From the NCBI RefSeq assembly GCF_001522585.2, contig NZ_CP013373.1:558001-622000 (forward strand): a DNA stretch of 64,000 bases, read 5' to 3'. The position numbers were made by a program, and so were the translations under genes. The notes below the pieces were generated by a model that had not been told where the DNA came from, searched no databases, and saw only the letters and a list, made by a program, of their open reading frames with translations. Below are positions 27,333 to 37,547 of this stretch, one piece after another (positions within the stretch are counted from its first letter, which is position 1; each line of letters opens with the position of its first letter). Source of the DNA: Burkholderia sp. NRF60-BP8 (GTDB taxonomy: Bacteria > Pseudomonadota > Gammaproteobacteria > Burkholderiales > Burkholderiaceae).

Positions 27333-28394
27333 ATGACCGCCACGTCCTCGCGTGCATCGTCGTCCACCAGCCAGTCGCGCCGCGCGCGCCTGGCCGCCGC
27401 CGCCCAGCCGGTCAGCCCCGGCCCGCAGACGGCCGCGTTCGCGCAGGGCGTCGGCGCCGCGCATGCGGCGGCCGTCACGCTGTCGAACGCGTCGCTGCGG
27501 CTCGACGTGCTGCCGCACCTCGGCGGCGGCATCGCGCGCTTCGACTGGCGCGGCGACAACGGCGTGCTGATGCCGGTGTTCCGCCGGTGCGAGCACCCGG
27601 AGACGGCGAAGGACCCGAACGAGCTCGCGTGCTATCCGCTGCTGCCGTATTCGAACCGGATCGGCGACGGGCGCTTCGAATGCGACGGGCGCAAGGTCGC
27701 GGTGCCGCGCAACCGCCGCGACGAGCCGCTGCCGATTCACGGCGACGGCTGGCTCGCGCCGTGGCAGGTGGACGATGCGACGGACACGTCGCTGCAACTG
27801 TCGCTCGACCGTGCCGCCGGCGCGCCGTATGCGTTCCGCGCGATCCAGTCGTTCGAACTCGACGACGCGACGCTGTCGATCGCGCTGACGATCGAGAACG
27901 CGGGGCGCGCGCGGCTGCCGTTCGGGCTCGGCGTGCATCCGTTCCTCGTGCGCGATGCGGTGACCGAGCTGGCCGCGGCGGCGGGCGGCCTGTGGCTGTC
28001 GGGCGCCGATTTCCTGCCGGTGCGGCACGTCAGCGTGCCGCCGGCCTGGCAGTTCGGCGTCGCGTATCCGCTGCCGGCCACGCTCGTCAATCACGCGTTT
28101 ACCGGCTGGGGCGGCCACGCGACGGTGAGCTGGCCGCGCCGCCGGCTGTCGCTGACCGTCTCGGCCGACGCCGACGCGTACGTGCTCTATACGCCGCCGG
28201 GCGAGGATTTCTTCTGCTTCGAGCCGGTCGATCATCCGATCAATGCGGTGAACCTGCCGGGCGGCGCGACCGCGCACGGGATGACGCTGCTCGCGCCCGG
28301 CGAGCGGCTCACGCGGCGCTTCGCGTTCACCGTCGAGCGCGCCGATGCGCGCGGCAACGCCGCGGCACGCGAGGGCCGCCCGCGACGCGGGTAA
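27333..28394 (+). CDS. galM: Aldose 1-epimerase
   Basis: A 353-residue mutarotase family enzyme interconverting alpha and beta anomers of aldoses. The catalytic His lies in PFGLGVHPFLVRD (about 193-205) and the catalytic Glu in FFCFEPVDHPINAVNLPGG (about 293-311); RRFAF-type end strands follow. The N-terminal about 45 residues are Ser/Ala/Arg-rich and lack homology, so the true start could lie downstream, though AAAGGAG sits 10 bases before this ATG. Last gene of the sugar operon, 49 bases after the aldose dehydrogenase. Confidence 0.88.
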   Translation: MTATSSRASSSTSQSRRARLAAAAQPVSPGPQTAAFAQGVGAAHAAAVTLSNASLRLDVLPHLGGGIARFDWRGDNGVLMPVFRRCEHPETAKDPNELACYPLLPYSNRIGDGRFECDGRKVAVPRNRRDEPLPIHGDGWLAPWQVDDATDTSLQLSLDRAAGAPYAFRAIQSFELDDATLSIALTIENAGRARLPFGLGVHPFLVRDAVTELAAAAGGLWLSGADFLPVRHVSVPPAWQFGVAYPLPATLVNHAFTGWGGHATVSWPRRRLSLTVSADADAYVLYTPPGEDFFCFEPVDHPINAVNLPGGATAHGMTLLAPGERLTRRFAFTVERADARGNAAAREGRPRRG

Positions 28395-28397
28395 AAT
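28392..28397 (+). promoter_or_regulatory. -10-like element of pyrF
   Basis: TAAAAT at the very end of the galM reading frame, 37 bases ahead of the pyrF ATG; the -35 would lie inside galM and is not clear. Confidence 0.4.
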
Positions 28398-28433
28398 ACG
28401 CGGTCTACCAACGGTTTGCCGCGAGTACCCGCC

Positions 28434-29276
28434 ATGTCTTCCCCGCTTACTTTCATCGAATCGCTGCGCGCCGCGTGGCAGCGCACGAATTCGCTGCTGT
28501 GCGTCGGCCTCGATCCCGAGCCGTCGCGTTTTCCCGTGCAGTTCGACGGCCAGCCCGACGCGATCTTCGAGTTCTGCCGGCAGATCGTCGACGCGACCGC
28601 GCAGTACGCGAGCGCGTTCAAGCCGCAGATCGCGTACTTCGCCGCGCATCGCGCGGAAGACCAGCTCGAGCGCCTGATCGCGCACATCCATCTCCAGCAT
28701 CCGGGCCTGCCCGTGATCCTCGACGCGAAGCGCGGCGACATCGGCAGCACCGCCGAGCAGTACGCGCGCGAAGCGTTCGAGCGCTATCGCGCGGACGCCG
28801 TCACGGTGAACCCGTACATGGGCTACGACTCGGTCGAGCCGTACTTCGAGCACGAAGGCAAGGGCGTGATCGTGCTGTGCCGCACGTCGAACCCGGGCGG
28901 CTCGGACCTGCAGTTCCTCGACACGAACGGGGCCGGCCAGCCGGCCCGGCCGCTGTACCAGGTCGTCGCCGACCTCGCGGCGAACAAGTGGAATGCGAAG
29001 AGCGGCCAGCTCGGCCTCGTGGTCGGCGCGACGTTCCCGAACGAAATCGAGATCGTGCGCGGGATCGTCGGCGACATGCCGCTGCTGATCCCCGGCATCG
29101 GCGCGCAGGGCGGCGACGTGCAGGCGACCGTCAACGCGGGGCGCACGGCCGACGGCACCGGGATGATGATCAACTCGTCGCGCGCGATCCTGTATGCGAG
29201 CAAGGGCGAGGATTTCGCCCAAGCCGCGGCGCTCGCCGCGCAGAAGACGCGCGACGCGATCAACGCGCATCGCTGA
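28434..29276 (+). CDS. pyrF: Orotidine 5'-phosphate decarboxylase (type 2)
   Basis: A 280-residue type 2 OMP decarboxylase converting OMP to [14 protein letters not shown] opens the barrel (about 23-33); the catalytic Asp-Lys array is [17 protein letters not shown] (about 97-113); [12 protein letters not shown] and [12 protein letters not shown] are typical of the proteobacterial type 2 branch. ATG 28434 is chosen over an in-frame TTG 18 bases earlier. It appears to be a single gene with its own promoter, not part of the sugar operon. Confidence 0.95.
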   Translation: MSSPLTFIESLRAAWQRTNSLLCVGLDPEPSRFPVQFDGQPDAIFEFCRQIVDATAQYASAFKPQIAYFAAHRAEDQLERLIAHIHLQHPGLPVILDAKRGDIGSTAEQYAREAFERYRADAVTVNPYMGYDSVEPYFEHEGKGVIVLCRTSNPGGSDLQFLDTNGAGQPARPLYQVVADLAANKWNAKSGQLGLVVGATFPNEIEIVRGIVGDMPLLIPGIGAQGGDVQATVNAGRTADGTGMMINSSRAILYASKGEDFAQAAALAAQKTRDAINAHR

Positions 29277-29514
29277 CCGCGTCGCGCGACGCCGTATCGC
29301 ACCACACCGCCCGGCCGGCCCGCCGGGCGGTTCGCCGGCCCCGCACCCGCGGGCCCGCACCGCACCTCCCGCTCCTCCTCCGCGTTCCCCGATCGTCCCT
29401 GGCGCACACCGACAACTTCCCGTCGCTTCCGCACTGCATGTCGCTAATTTATTCGCGCGATGCTGCCTGTTGTCATCGATCCGTCACGAAAACGTCAAGA
29501 AAAGGAGCGACGCC

Positions 29515-30573
29515 ATGCCCAAGCTGTCCCGCCGTCTTCTGAGCGCGTTCGCCGCGTCGCTGTGCATGACGTTCGCCCATGCGGCGGATCTGTCGCACTG
29601 GCCGGCCGACAGCGCGAAGGCGCTGAACGCGATGATCGCCGCGCACGCGAACCGCGGCGACTACGCGGTGTTCGACGCCGACAACACGACCTACCGCTAC
29701 GACCTCGAGGAATCGCTGCTGCCGTATCTCGAGAACCGCGGCGTGCTGACGCGCGATTCGCTCGACCCGTCGCTGAAGCTGATCCCGTTCAAGGATGCCG
29801 CCGACTACAAGGAATCGCTGACGAGCTACTACTACCGGCTGTGCGAGATCGACGACCTGGTCTGCTATCCGTGGATCGCGCAGGCGTTCGCCGGGCAGTC
29901 GCTCGCCGATCTGAAGCGCCACGTCGACGCGATGCTCGCCGACGGCAAGCCGATCCCGATCCGCTACTGGCACGGCGACAAGGTCGTCGACGGCACGGTG
30001 AACCCGCCGCGCTTCTTCCGCGGGATGCAGGAGCTGTACAACGCGCTGCGCGAGAACGGCATCGACGTCTACGTGATGACGGCCGCACACGAGGAGCTCG
30101 CGCGGCTCGTGCTGTCCGATCCGAAGTACGGCTACAACGTGAAGCCGCAGAACGTGATCGGCGTGACGACGCTGCTGCGCGACCCGGCGACCGGCGCGCT
30201 GACGACGTCGCGGCTGCAGATCAAGGCCGGCAAGTACGACGAGGCCGCGAACCGCCACCTCGTGATCACGCCGTTCCTGATGAACCCGATGACGTGGTAC
30301 GAAGGCAAGCTCGGTTCGATCGTCGGCTGGATCGACCAGTGGAAGAAGCCGGTGCTCGTCGCGGGCGACACGCCGACGTCCGACGGTTACATGCTGCTGA
30401 ACGCGACCGACGTCGCGCGCGGCGGCGTGCGCGTGTGGGTGAACAAGAAAGACAAGCAGATGGCGCAGATCCGCGCGTGGTCGGACGAATCGGCCGCGAA
30501 GCAGAAGTCGCTCGGCCTGCCGGTGACGGCGGACAAGAACTGGATCGTCGTGAAGCCCGACGCGATTCAATAA
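29515..30573 (+). CDS. Exported HAD-family phosphatase, phosphorylcholine phosphatase-like
   Basis: A 352-residue protein with a signal peptide (about 1-24, LLSAFAASLCMTFAHA). HAD motif I is VFDADNTTYRYD (about 46-57; D-x-D-N-T, as in Pseudomonas PchP), motif II YVMTAAHEE (about 186-194) and the motif III/IV region VAGDTPTSDGYMLL (about 282-295). The resemblance to PchP, a periplasmic enzyme releasing phosphate from phosphorylcholine in choline use, is good, but specificity is inferred. AAAGGAG precedes the ATG. It stands alone between pyrF and the convergent pncC. Confidence 0.85.
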   Translation: MPKLSRRLLSAFAASLCMTFAHAADLSHWPADSAKALNAMIAAHANRGDYAVFDADNTTYRYDLEESLLPYLENRGVLTRDSLDPSLKLIPFKDAADYKESLTSYYYRLCEIDDLVCYPWIAQAFAGQSLADLKRHVDAMLADGKPIPIRYWHGDKVVDGTVNPPRFFRGMQELYNALRENGIDVYVMTAAHEELARLVLSDPKYGYNVKPQNVIGVTTLLRDPATGALTTSRLQIKAGKYDEAANRHLVITPFLMNPMTWYEGKLGSIVGWIDQWKKPVLVAGDTPTSDGYMLLNATDVARGGVRVWVNKKDKQMAQIRAWSDESAAKQKSLGLPVTADKNWIVVKPDAIQ

Positions 30574-30598
30574 GCGCGCGGCACGCCGCCCCGCCCGG

Positions 30599-31099
30599 TC
30601 AGCGTTCGCGTTCGTCGAGCAGCTTCAGCAGCCCGCGCAGCGCATGCGCGGCCGCCTGCGTGCGGATCTGTTCGCGGTCGCCCTTGAACACGAGCGTTTC
30701 GACGTCGGTATGCAGCCGGTTGCTCCAGCCGAACGACACGGTGCCGACCGGCTTCTTCTCGCTGCCGCCGGCCGGACCCGCGATGCCGGTGACGGACAGC
30801 GCGACCTGCGCGCGGCTGTTGCGCAGCGCGCCTTCGGCCATCGCACGCGCGACGGGCTCGCTGACGGCGCCGTGCTTGTCGATCAGGTCGGCCGGCACGC
30901 CGATCATCTCGATCTTGGCCTGGTTCGAGTACGTGACGAAGCCGCGCTCGAACCACTGGCTGCTGCCGGAGATGTCGGTGATCGCGGTGGCGATCATGCC
31001 GCCGGTGCAGGATTCGGCGGTGGCGAGCGTGAGGTGCTCGTCACGCAGCTTGTTGCCTGCGCGGATCGCAAGCTGGTGAACGACGGAATCGGTTGGCAT
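30599..31099 (-). CDS. pncC: Nicotinamide-nucleotide amidase (CinA C-terminal domain)
   Basis: A 166-residue stand-alone CinA-C protein, which deamidates NMN to nicotinate mononucleotide in NAD salvage. Signatures: LATAESCTGGMIATAITDI (catalytic Ser, about 25-43), WFERGFVTYSNQAK (about 49-62), HGAVSEPVARAMAEGA, and TGIAGPAGGSEKKPVGTVSF (about 104-123). Length matches E. coli PncC. It is transcribed after pgpA (31 bases) on the minus strand. Confidence 0.94.
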   Translation of the reverse strand: MPTDSVVHQLAIRAGNKLRDEHLTLATAESCTGGMIATAITDISGSSQWFERGFVTYSNQAKIEMIGVPADLIDKHGAVSEPVARAMAEGALRNSRAQVALSVTGIAGPAGGSEKKPVGTVSFGWSNRLHTDVETLVFKGDREQIRTQAAAHALRGLLKLLDERER

Positions 31100-31130
31100 G
31101 CGCGTCGGGAAACGGGAGTCGGGAAATCGG

Positions 31131-31676
31131 TCAGCCGGCGACGGAGCGCCACAGGGCGATCACGAGCAGCGTCATGAACGCGGCCACCAGGTCGTCGACC
31201 ATGATGCCGAGCCCGCCTTGCAGGCGGCGCTCGACGTAGCGGATCGGCGGCGGCTTGAGCATGTCGAAGAAGCGGAACGCGACGAACGCCCACAGCTGGC
31301 CGACGAAGGTCGCGGGCGTGACGAACAGCATCACGAGCCAGATCGCGACGATCTCGTCCCAGACGACGGCGCCCGGATCGGCGATCCCGGCCTTCTTCGC
31401 GGTGAAACCGGTGACCCACGTGCCCGCCACGAAGCCGACGGCGATCAGCGCCCACCATTCGGGCACCGTCAGGTAGCGGTTGAGCACGACGAACGTGAGC
31501 CAGCCGAACAGCGAGCCGAACGTGCCGGGCATGATCGGCGCGAGCCCGCTGCCGAAGCCGAGCGACACGAGATGCGCCGGGTGCGACAGCATGAAGCGGG
31601 CCGTCACGCGTGTCGGCGCGGGCTGCGCGGCGCCGGGCTCGGCCGCGGCGCGCGTGGGCGTCGGATCAGTCTGCAT
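31131..31676 (-). CDS. pgpA: Phosphatidylglycerophosphatase A
   Basis: A 181-residue inner-membrane phosphatase making phosphatidylglycerol from PGP. An N-terminal extension of about 25 residues is followed by the PgpA domain: ARFMLSHPAHLVSLGFGSGL, APIMPGTFGSLFGWL, DPGAVVWDEIVAIW (conserved acidic site, about 98-111), FFDMLKPPPIRYVERRLQGG and GIMVDDLVAAFM. Four hydrophobic helices are visible. Its start lies inside the end of thiL (11-base overlap), so the two are coupled, as in many proteobacteria. Confidence 0.94.
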   Translation of the reverse strand: MQTDPTPTRAAAEPGAAQPAPTRVTARFMLSHPAHLVSLGFGSGLAPIMPGTFGSLFGWLTFVVLNRYLTVPEWWALIAVGFVAGTWVTGFTAKKAGIADPGAVVWDEIVAIWLVMLFVTPATFVGQLWAFVAFRFFDMLKPPPIRYVERRLQGGLGIMVDDLVAAFMTLLVIALWRSVAG

Positions 31677-32664
31677 GGAAGTGGTCGAAGCCGTGCAACG
31701 TGAGAGCGAGGGGCGCGCCGGCGGCGTCGCGCCACGCGATGGCGGGTTGCGCCGACGGCGCGGACAACGCGCGTATTGTACCGATTCGCGTGACCGGCAC
31801 GCCGGCCGCGGCGCCCGCCGCCGCGACCGCCGCGCGGGCCGCGACCGGCGCCGTGAAGCACAGTTCGTAGTCGTCGCCGCCGGCCAGCGTGCAGCGGCGC
31901 TGCACGTCGATCGGCAGCGTGGCGAGCGCGGTCGAGCGCGGCACCGCGTCGGCGTCGATCTCGGCGCGCACGTTCGAGCGCGTCAGGATGTGCTGGAGAT
32001 CGCCGGCGAGGCCGTCCGACAGGTCGAGCGCCGCGTGCGCGACGCCCGCGAGCGCGCGGCCGAGCGCGATGCGCGGTTCGGGCCGCTCGAGCGCGCGCCG
32101 GAACGCGGCGGCTTCATCGGCGCCGGCCGCCCATTCGCCGCGGGCGACGCCGAGGCCCGCGCGCGCATCGCCGAGCGTGCCGGACACCCACACGTCGTCG
32201 CCGTCGCGCGCGGCATCGCGCCGCAGCGCCGCGTCGGGCGCGACTTCGCCGAACACGGTCACGCACAGGTTCAGCGGCCCGCTCGTCGTGTCGCCGCCGA
32301 TCAGCTCGCAGCCGTATCGCTCGGCCAGCGCGAAGAGGCCGTCGCTGAACGCCTCGAGCCACGCCGCGTCGGCCCGCGGCAGCGCGCACGCGAGCGTGAA
32401 TGCGCGCGGCTCGGCGCCCATCGCCGCGAGGTCCGACAGGTTGACCGCGAGCGTCTTGTGGCCGAGCGCGTCGGGCGCGACATCGGGGAAGAAGTGGCGG
32501 CCTTCCACCAGCATGTCCGTCGAAATGGCCAGCAATTTCCCGGATCGGGGCGCAATCAGTGCGCAATCGTCGCCGATGCCGAGCGTCGACGCACGGGCGC
32601 CCCGTGCGGCGCGGCGCGTGAAGAAGCGTTCGATCAGCGAAAACTCGGAAAGGGCGGCTGGCAC
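31666..32664 (-). CDS. thiL: Thiamine-monophosphate kinase
   Basis: A 332-residue kinase making thiamine pyrophosphate from thiamine phosphate with ATP. GTG 32664 is chosen because it directly precedes the family start LSEFSLIERFF; further in-frame codons upstream run into the maeB promoter region. Motifs: LGIGDDCALI (about 28-37), STDMLVEGRHFFPD (about 48-61), HKTLAVNLSDLAAMGAEPR and LIGGDTTSGPLNLCV (about 117-131), and LAGGDDYELCF. It overlaps pgpA downstream. No thi-box riboswitch is visible upstream. Confidence 0.94.
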   Translation of the reverse strand: MPAALSEFSLIERFFTRRAARGARASTLGIGDDCALIAPRSGKLLAISTDMLVEGRHFFPDVAPDALGHKTLAVNLSDLAAMGAEPRAFTLACALPRADAAWLEAFSDGLFALAERYGCELIGGDTTSGPLNLCVTVFGEVAPDAALRRDAARDGDDVWVSGTLGDARAGLGVARGEWAAGADEAAAFRRALERPEPRIALGRALAGVAHAALDLSDGLAGDLQHILTRSNVRAEIDADAVPRSTALATLPIDVQRRCTLAGGDDYELCFTAPVAARAAVAAAGAAAGVPVTRIGTIRALSAPSAQPAIAWRDAAGAPLALTLHGFDHFHAD

Positions 32665-32794
32665 GGCGGGTGGTCCGAAACGGTTGAAGGAACGGCATTG
32701 TACGAGGCGAGCGGCGGCGCTCCTGCACCATCCAGTACATTTTGGTCGCGGCTGTTGCACCCGAATCGCCGGTCTGGCGGCCGATGATTGGCGC

Positions 32795-32800
32795 TACAAT
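32795..32800 (+). promoter_or_regulatory. -10-like element of maeB
   Basis: TACAAT, 40 bases ahead of the maeB ATG, in the gap between divergent thiL and maeB; the -35 is weak. Confidence 0.4.
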
Positions 32801-32840
32801 GCCGTCGAACAGTTATTCTAATCCGCACGTCACGAGACAC

Positions 32841-35141
<2,301 letters not shown>

Positions 35142-35205
35142 GCCGAAACGAACACGCGGCGCCGGTCGAACCGGTGCCGCGCGTCGGGCGAAATTGTAAA
35201 CAAAG

Positions 35206-35237
35206 GCAAAAAGAGGCGTGCCCGCAATGGGCACGCC
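35206..35237 (-). terminator. Intrinsic terminator of the candidate small RNA
   Basis: Minus strand GGCGTGCCC (35237-35229), 5-base loop, GGGCACGCC (35223-35215), then TCTTTTT. A classical Rho-independent signal with no annotated minus-strand gene upstream; it could alternatively block antisense transcription into maeB. Confidence 0.75.
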
Positions 35238-35342
35238 GCGGGCAGGGCGCAACCGCGCTTCCCATAAAGCAACAGCAGCATCTTTCCACTCCGGGCAGCG
35301 AGCGTGGCAAGGAGGCAGGGTCTTGCCATACGAAAGATGCCG
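35206..35342 (-). ncRNA. Candidate structured small RNA, minus strand, between maeB and the barnase gene
   Basis: About 135 bases on the minus strand, no credible ORF. 5' to 3': GCATCTTTC (35340-35332) pairs perfectly with GAAAGATGC (35286-35278); within that arm TGGCAAG (35328-35322) pairs with CTTGCCA (35311-35305); the RNA ends in a T-tailed terminator hairpin. A promoter-like TAAAAT (minus strand, 35354-35349) lies just upstream, with TTGAAC 20 bases further (spacing long, so weak). No gene on this strand needs this terminator. It does not show the conserved marks of 4.5S, tmRNA or RNase P RNA. 6S RNA cannot be fully excluded without a covariance search. Confidence 0.5.
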
Positions 35343-35518
35343 ACCGTATTTTATCTCATGTAAGTTAAATGTAGTTCAAATTCGGTAAGAAATGCGGCAT
35401 TACGGCTGTCGCGCGGCTTTCGATTCCCAAACGGACATTGATTCGCGCGGCCAATAACGCTACGCTAACGCCTTTGTTGGTCGTCAACTACTTGATTTAA
35501 CAGCGGGAACCCTGGTTC

Positions 35519-35950
35519 ATGGCACGCAAGTGGCTCCGCAACGGCGCGCTCGCGTCCGTCTTCGCGATGTTCGCGATGGGTATCGTCGGCACGCCGACGG
35601 GCAGTCTGGTTTCCGCCGCTTACGCACGGGAGGCCGTTCCGGCCGACGTGGCCGCGAGCGGGCTCGATACGATCCCGGCCGCCAGTCTTCCGCGCGAGGC
35701 CGTGACCACGCTGGGCCTGATCAGCGCCGGCGGCCCCTATCCGTACGAGAAAGACGGCGTCGTGTTCGGCAATCGCGAGCGGATCCTGCCGAAGGCGAAG
35801 CGCGGCTACTACCATGAGTACACGGTGCCGACGCCGCGTGCGCGCAATCGCGGCGCGCGCCGGATCGTCTGTGGCGGGCCGTTGCGCCGGATCGACAACT
35901 GTTATTACACGGGCGACCACTACAACAGTTTTAAACGTATTGTTGAATGA
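35519..35950 (+). CDS. Exported barnase/RNase Sa-type guanyl ribonuclease
   Basis: A 143-residue secreted ribonuclease of the N1/T1 (microbial RNase) family. A signal peptide covers about 1-37 (AMFAMGIVGTPTGSLVSAAY, then A-REA). The C-terminal half has all three catalytic residues of barnase: Glu in YYHEYTVPTP (about 96), Arg in RGARRIVCGG (about 116) and His in YYTGDHYNSFKRI (about 134). The expected cleavage is after guanosine by 2',3'-cyclic phosphate. The next gene, 16 bases downstream, encodes barstar, which protects the cytoplasm. Two extra Cys (VCGG, DNCYY) could form a disulphide after export. Confidence 0.9.
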   Translation: MARKWLRNGALASVFAMFAMGIVGTPTGSLVSAAYAREAVPADVAASGLDTIPAASLPREAVTTLGLISAGGPYPYEKDGVVFGNRERILPKAKRGYYHEYTVPTPRARNRGARRIVCGGPLRRIDNCYYTGDHYNSFKRIVE

Positions 35951-35966
35951 CTTCGGGACGAATGGC

Positions 35967-36530
35967 ATGAGCGACTCCATCTACGCGCACGATACGGCGG
36001 CGGCGGAACTGTTCGCGGCCGGCGACGGCAATCTGTTTCAGCGAGTGATTCAGTTGCACGCGGCGGCGCAGGCCGGCGGCACGCCGGAGCAACAGGAAGC
36101 CGAGCCCGGGCTTTCATCGAACGAGGAGCCTATGAGCCTTTTCACGACCGTGCGACCCAATCTCGTGCAGTCGATCCGCGCGTTCCGCGTGCAGGATCTC
36201 GCCGACGAAGCCGGTCGGCTCGGCCAGCATTTCCTGTATGCGTATTGCGGCGCCGCGCAGTCGAAGCAGGAAGTGATGGAAACGATCGCGACGTCGTTCC
36301 TGTTCCCGAAGCATTTCGGGAAGAACTACGACGCGCTGTACGACTGCCTGACCGACCTCGTCGCGAAGGCCGGCGCGCAGCCCGGTTTCGTGATCGTCCT
36401 CGAAGGGCTGCCGATCGCGCAGAAATTTGACAAGGAAGGGCGCGAGACGCTGCTCGACGTGTTCCGCGAGGCCGCCGAGTTCTGGGCCGAGCGCAAGGTC
36501 GCGTTCCGGGTGTTTTACTCGTTCGCGTAA
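35967..36530 (+). CDS. Barstar-family ribonuclease inhibitor with N-terminal extension
   Basis: A 187-residue cytoplasmic protein whose C-terminal about 120 residues are barstar. FPKHFGKNYDALYDCLTDLV (about 113-132) keeps both Asp residues (barstar Asp35 and Asp39 equivalents) that plug the RNase active site. The first 55 residues (MSDSIYAHDTAAAELFAAGD and onward, Ala/Glu/Gln-rich) are not part of the known fold. An in-frame ATG at 36132, preceded by AGGAG (36124-36128), would give a canonical-sized 132-residue inhibitor, so two products are possible. It pairs with the RNase gene upstream and is followed by a clear terminator. Confidence 0.88.
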   Translation: MSDSIYAHDTAAAELFAAGDGNLFQRVIQLHAAAQAGGTPEQQEAEPGLSSNEEPMSLFTTVRPNLVQSIRAFRVQDLADEAGRLGQHFLYAYCGAAQSKQEVMETIATSFLFPKHFGKNYDALYDCLTDLVAKAGAQPGFVIVLEGLPIAQKFDKEGRETLLDVFREAAEFWAERKVAFRVFYSFA

Positions 36531-36568
36531 GCGCCTCGCCCGGCGGCCGATTCGCCGAACTGCCCGTC

Positions 36569-36596
36569 AAAAGCCCGCTTCGAGCGGGCTTTTTTG
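36569..36596 (+). terminator. Intrinsic terminator of the RNase-barstar unit
   Basis: AAAGCCCGCT 36570-36579, loop TCG, AGCGGGCTTT 36583-36592 with a following T-run to 36595. Confidence 0.9.
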
Positions 36597-36737
36597 CGTC
36601 TGCACGTGTCGCGCGCGGCACGCGACCCGACACAAGTCTTTCATCGCGCACTTTTTTCCGCGACAATCGGTCGGCCCGGCTGCGGACGACGCGCCGGGCG
36701 CACGACACCAATCATTCGAGAGAGGGCCGTCTTCCCC

Positions 36738-37481
36738 ATGACCGCTACCCGATTTGCGGCGCGCGCGCGTGCGCGCCGTCCGCTCTTATGCGCGCTGACC
36801 CTGTGCGCGCTGTCGTTCGGCATTCCGCCGGCCGCGCAGGCCGCGGTGCTGACCCCCGAGCAAACCGCCGACCTGTATCTCGGCGCATTCGTCAATGGCG
36901 ACGTATCGAAGGCCGAGCAGTTCAACGAGGCAACGCGCACGCACTTCGACGGCAAGGGCGTGCTCGACGTGGCGGCAGTTGCGAAGCTCGCCGACAAGGT
37001 GGGCGAGGCGATCGTCGCCTCCATCCTGGACAAGGTGCCGGCGCCTGTGCGCGCAACGGTGAGCGGGCCGACCACCGCGGCGATCGAGTCATTTCAGCAT
37101 GCACTCGCGCGTTCCGAGTGCCAGGCTACCGGCTCGACCCGGAAACCGGACGCATCCGTGGAGGGCGAATCGATCGCGACGGTCGAATTCGCGTGCCGCG
37201 TCGCCGAGGTGGAGCCTGGCTTGCGGGCGCTGCGGGAGAAGGTCGACGAGCCGCGCTCGGAGGACGACAACGCGCGCGCGGCATACCTCGCGACGTTCTT
37301 GAACGGCATGGTACCCGTGTTCGACCACGCGCAGACGAGCCGGCCGATGACGGGCCGGATCGATCTGCATGGCGCGGACGGCAAGGGCTGGATCATGGAT
37401 TCCCCCGCTCAGGTGCTGCGGCCGGTCGTCAACGCGCTGATGAGCCAGATGCGGGAGGCGAACGGCGACGCCGGCGAGTAA
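36738..37481 (+). CDS. Exported protein of unknown function
   Basis: A 247-residue protein with an N-terminal signal peptide (about 15-36, LLCALTLCALSFGIPPAAQA then A). The mature part is mostly helical: LTPEQTADLYLGAFVNGD (about 38-55), a pair of Cys residues (SECQATG about 132 and EFACRVA about 156) that could form a disulphide, and a polar C-terminus. I recognise no family. It has GAGAGAG upstream and is followed 66 bases later by a second exported protein, likely in the same transcript. Confidence 0.65.
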   Translation: MTATRFAARARARRPLLCALTLCALSFGIPPAAQAAVLTPEQTADLYLGAFVNGDVSKAEQFNEATRTHFDGKGVLDVAAVAKLADKVGEAIVASILDKVPAPVRATVSGPTTAAIESFQHALARSECQATGSTRKPDASVEGESIATVEFACRVAEVEPGLRALREKVDEPRSEDDNARAAYLATFLNGMVPVFDHAQTSRPMTGRIDLHGADGKGWIMDSPAQVLRPVVNALMSQMREANGDAGE

Positions 37482-37547
37482 TCGGCAGCATTCGGGCCGT
37501 CGTGCACGTTTGCCGGCGCGCCGGACATTCGAACGGGGACATCGACG

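Noticed and set aside
31666..32760. Longer thiL start at 32760
   Set aside because: The first 32 residues have no similarity to thiamine-monophosphate kinases and cover the maeB promoter region; GTG 32664 fits the family start.
32665..32840. A thiamine riboswitch ahead of thiL
   Set aside because: The short divergent gap has no thi-box motif, and thiL is not usually the gene controlled by it.
35206..35342. 4.5S RNA, tmRNA or RNase P RNA at this locus
   Set aside because: None of their conserved core sequences is present in the candidate; 6S RNA remains untested because it is defined by structure.
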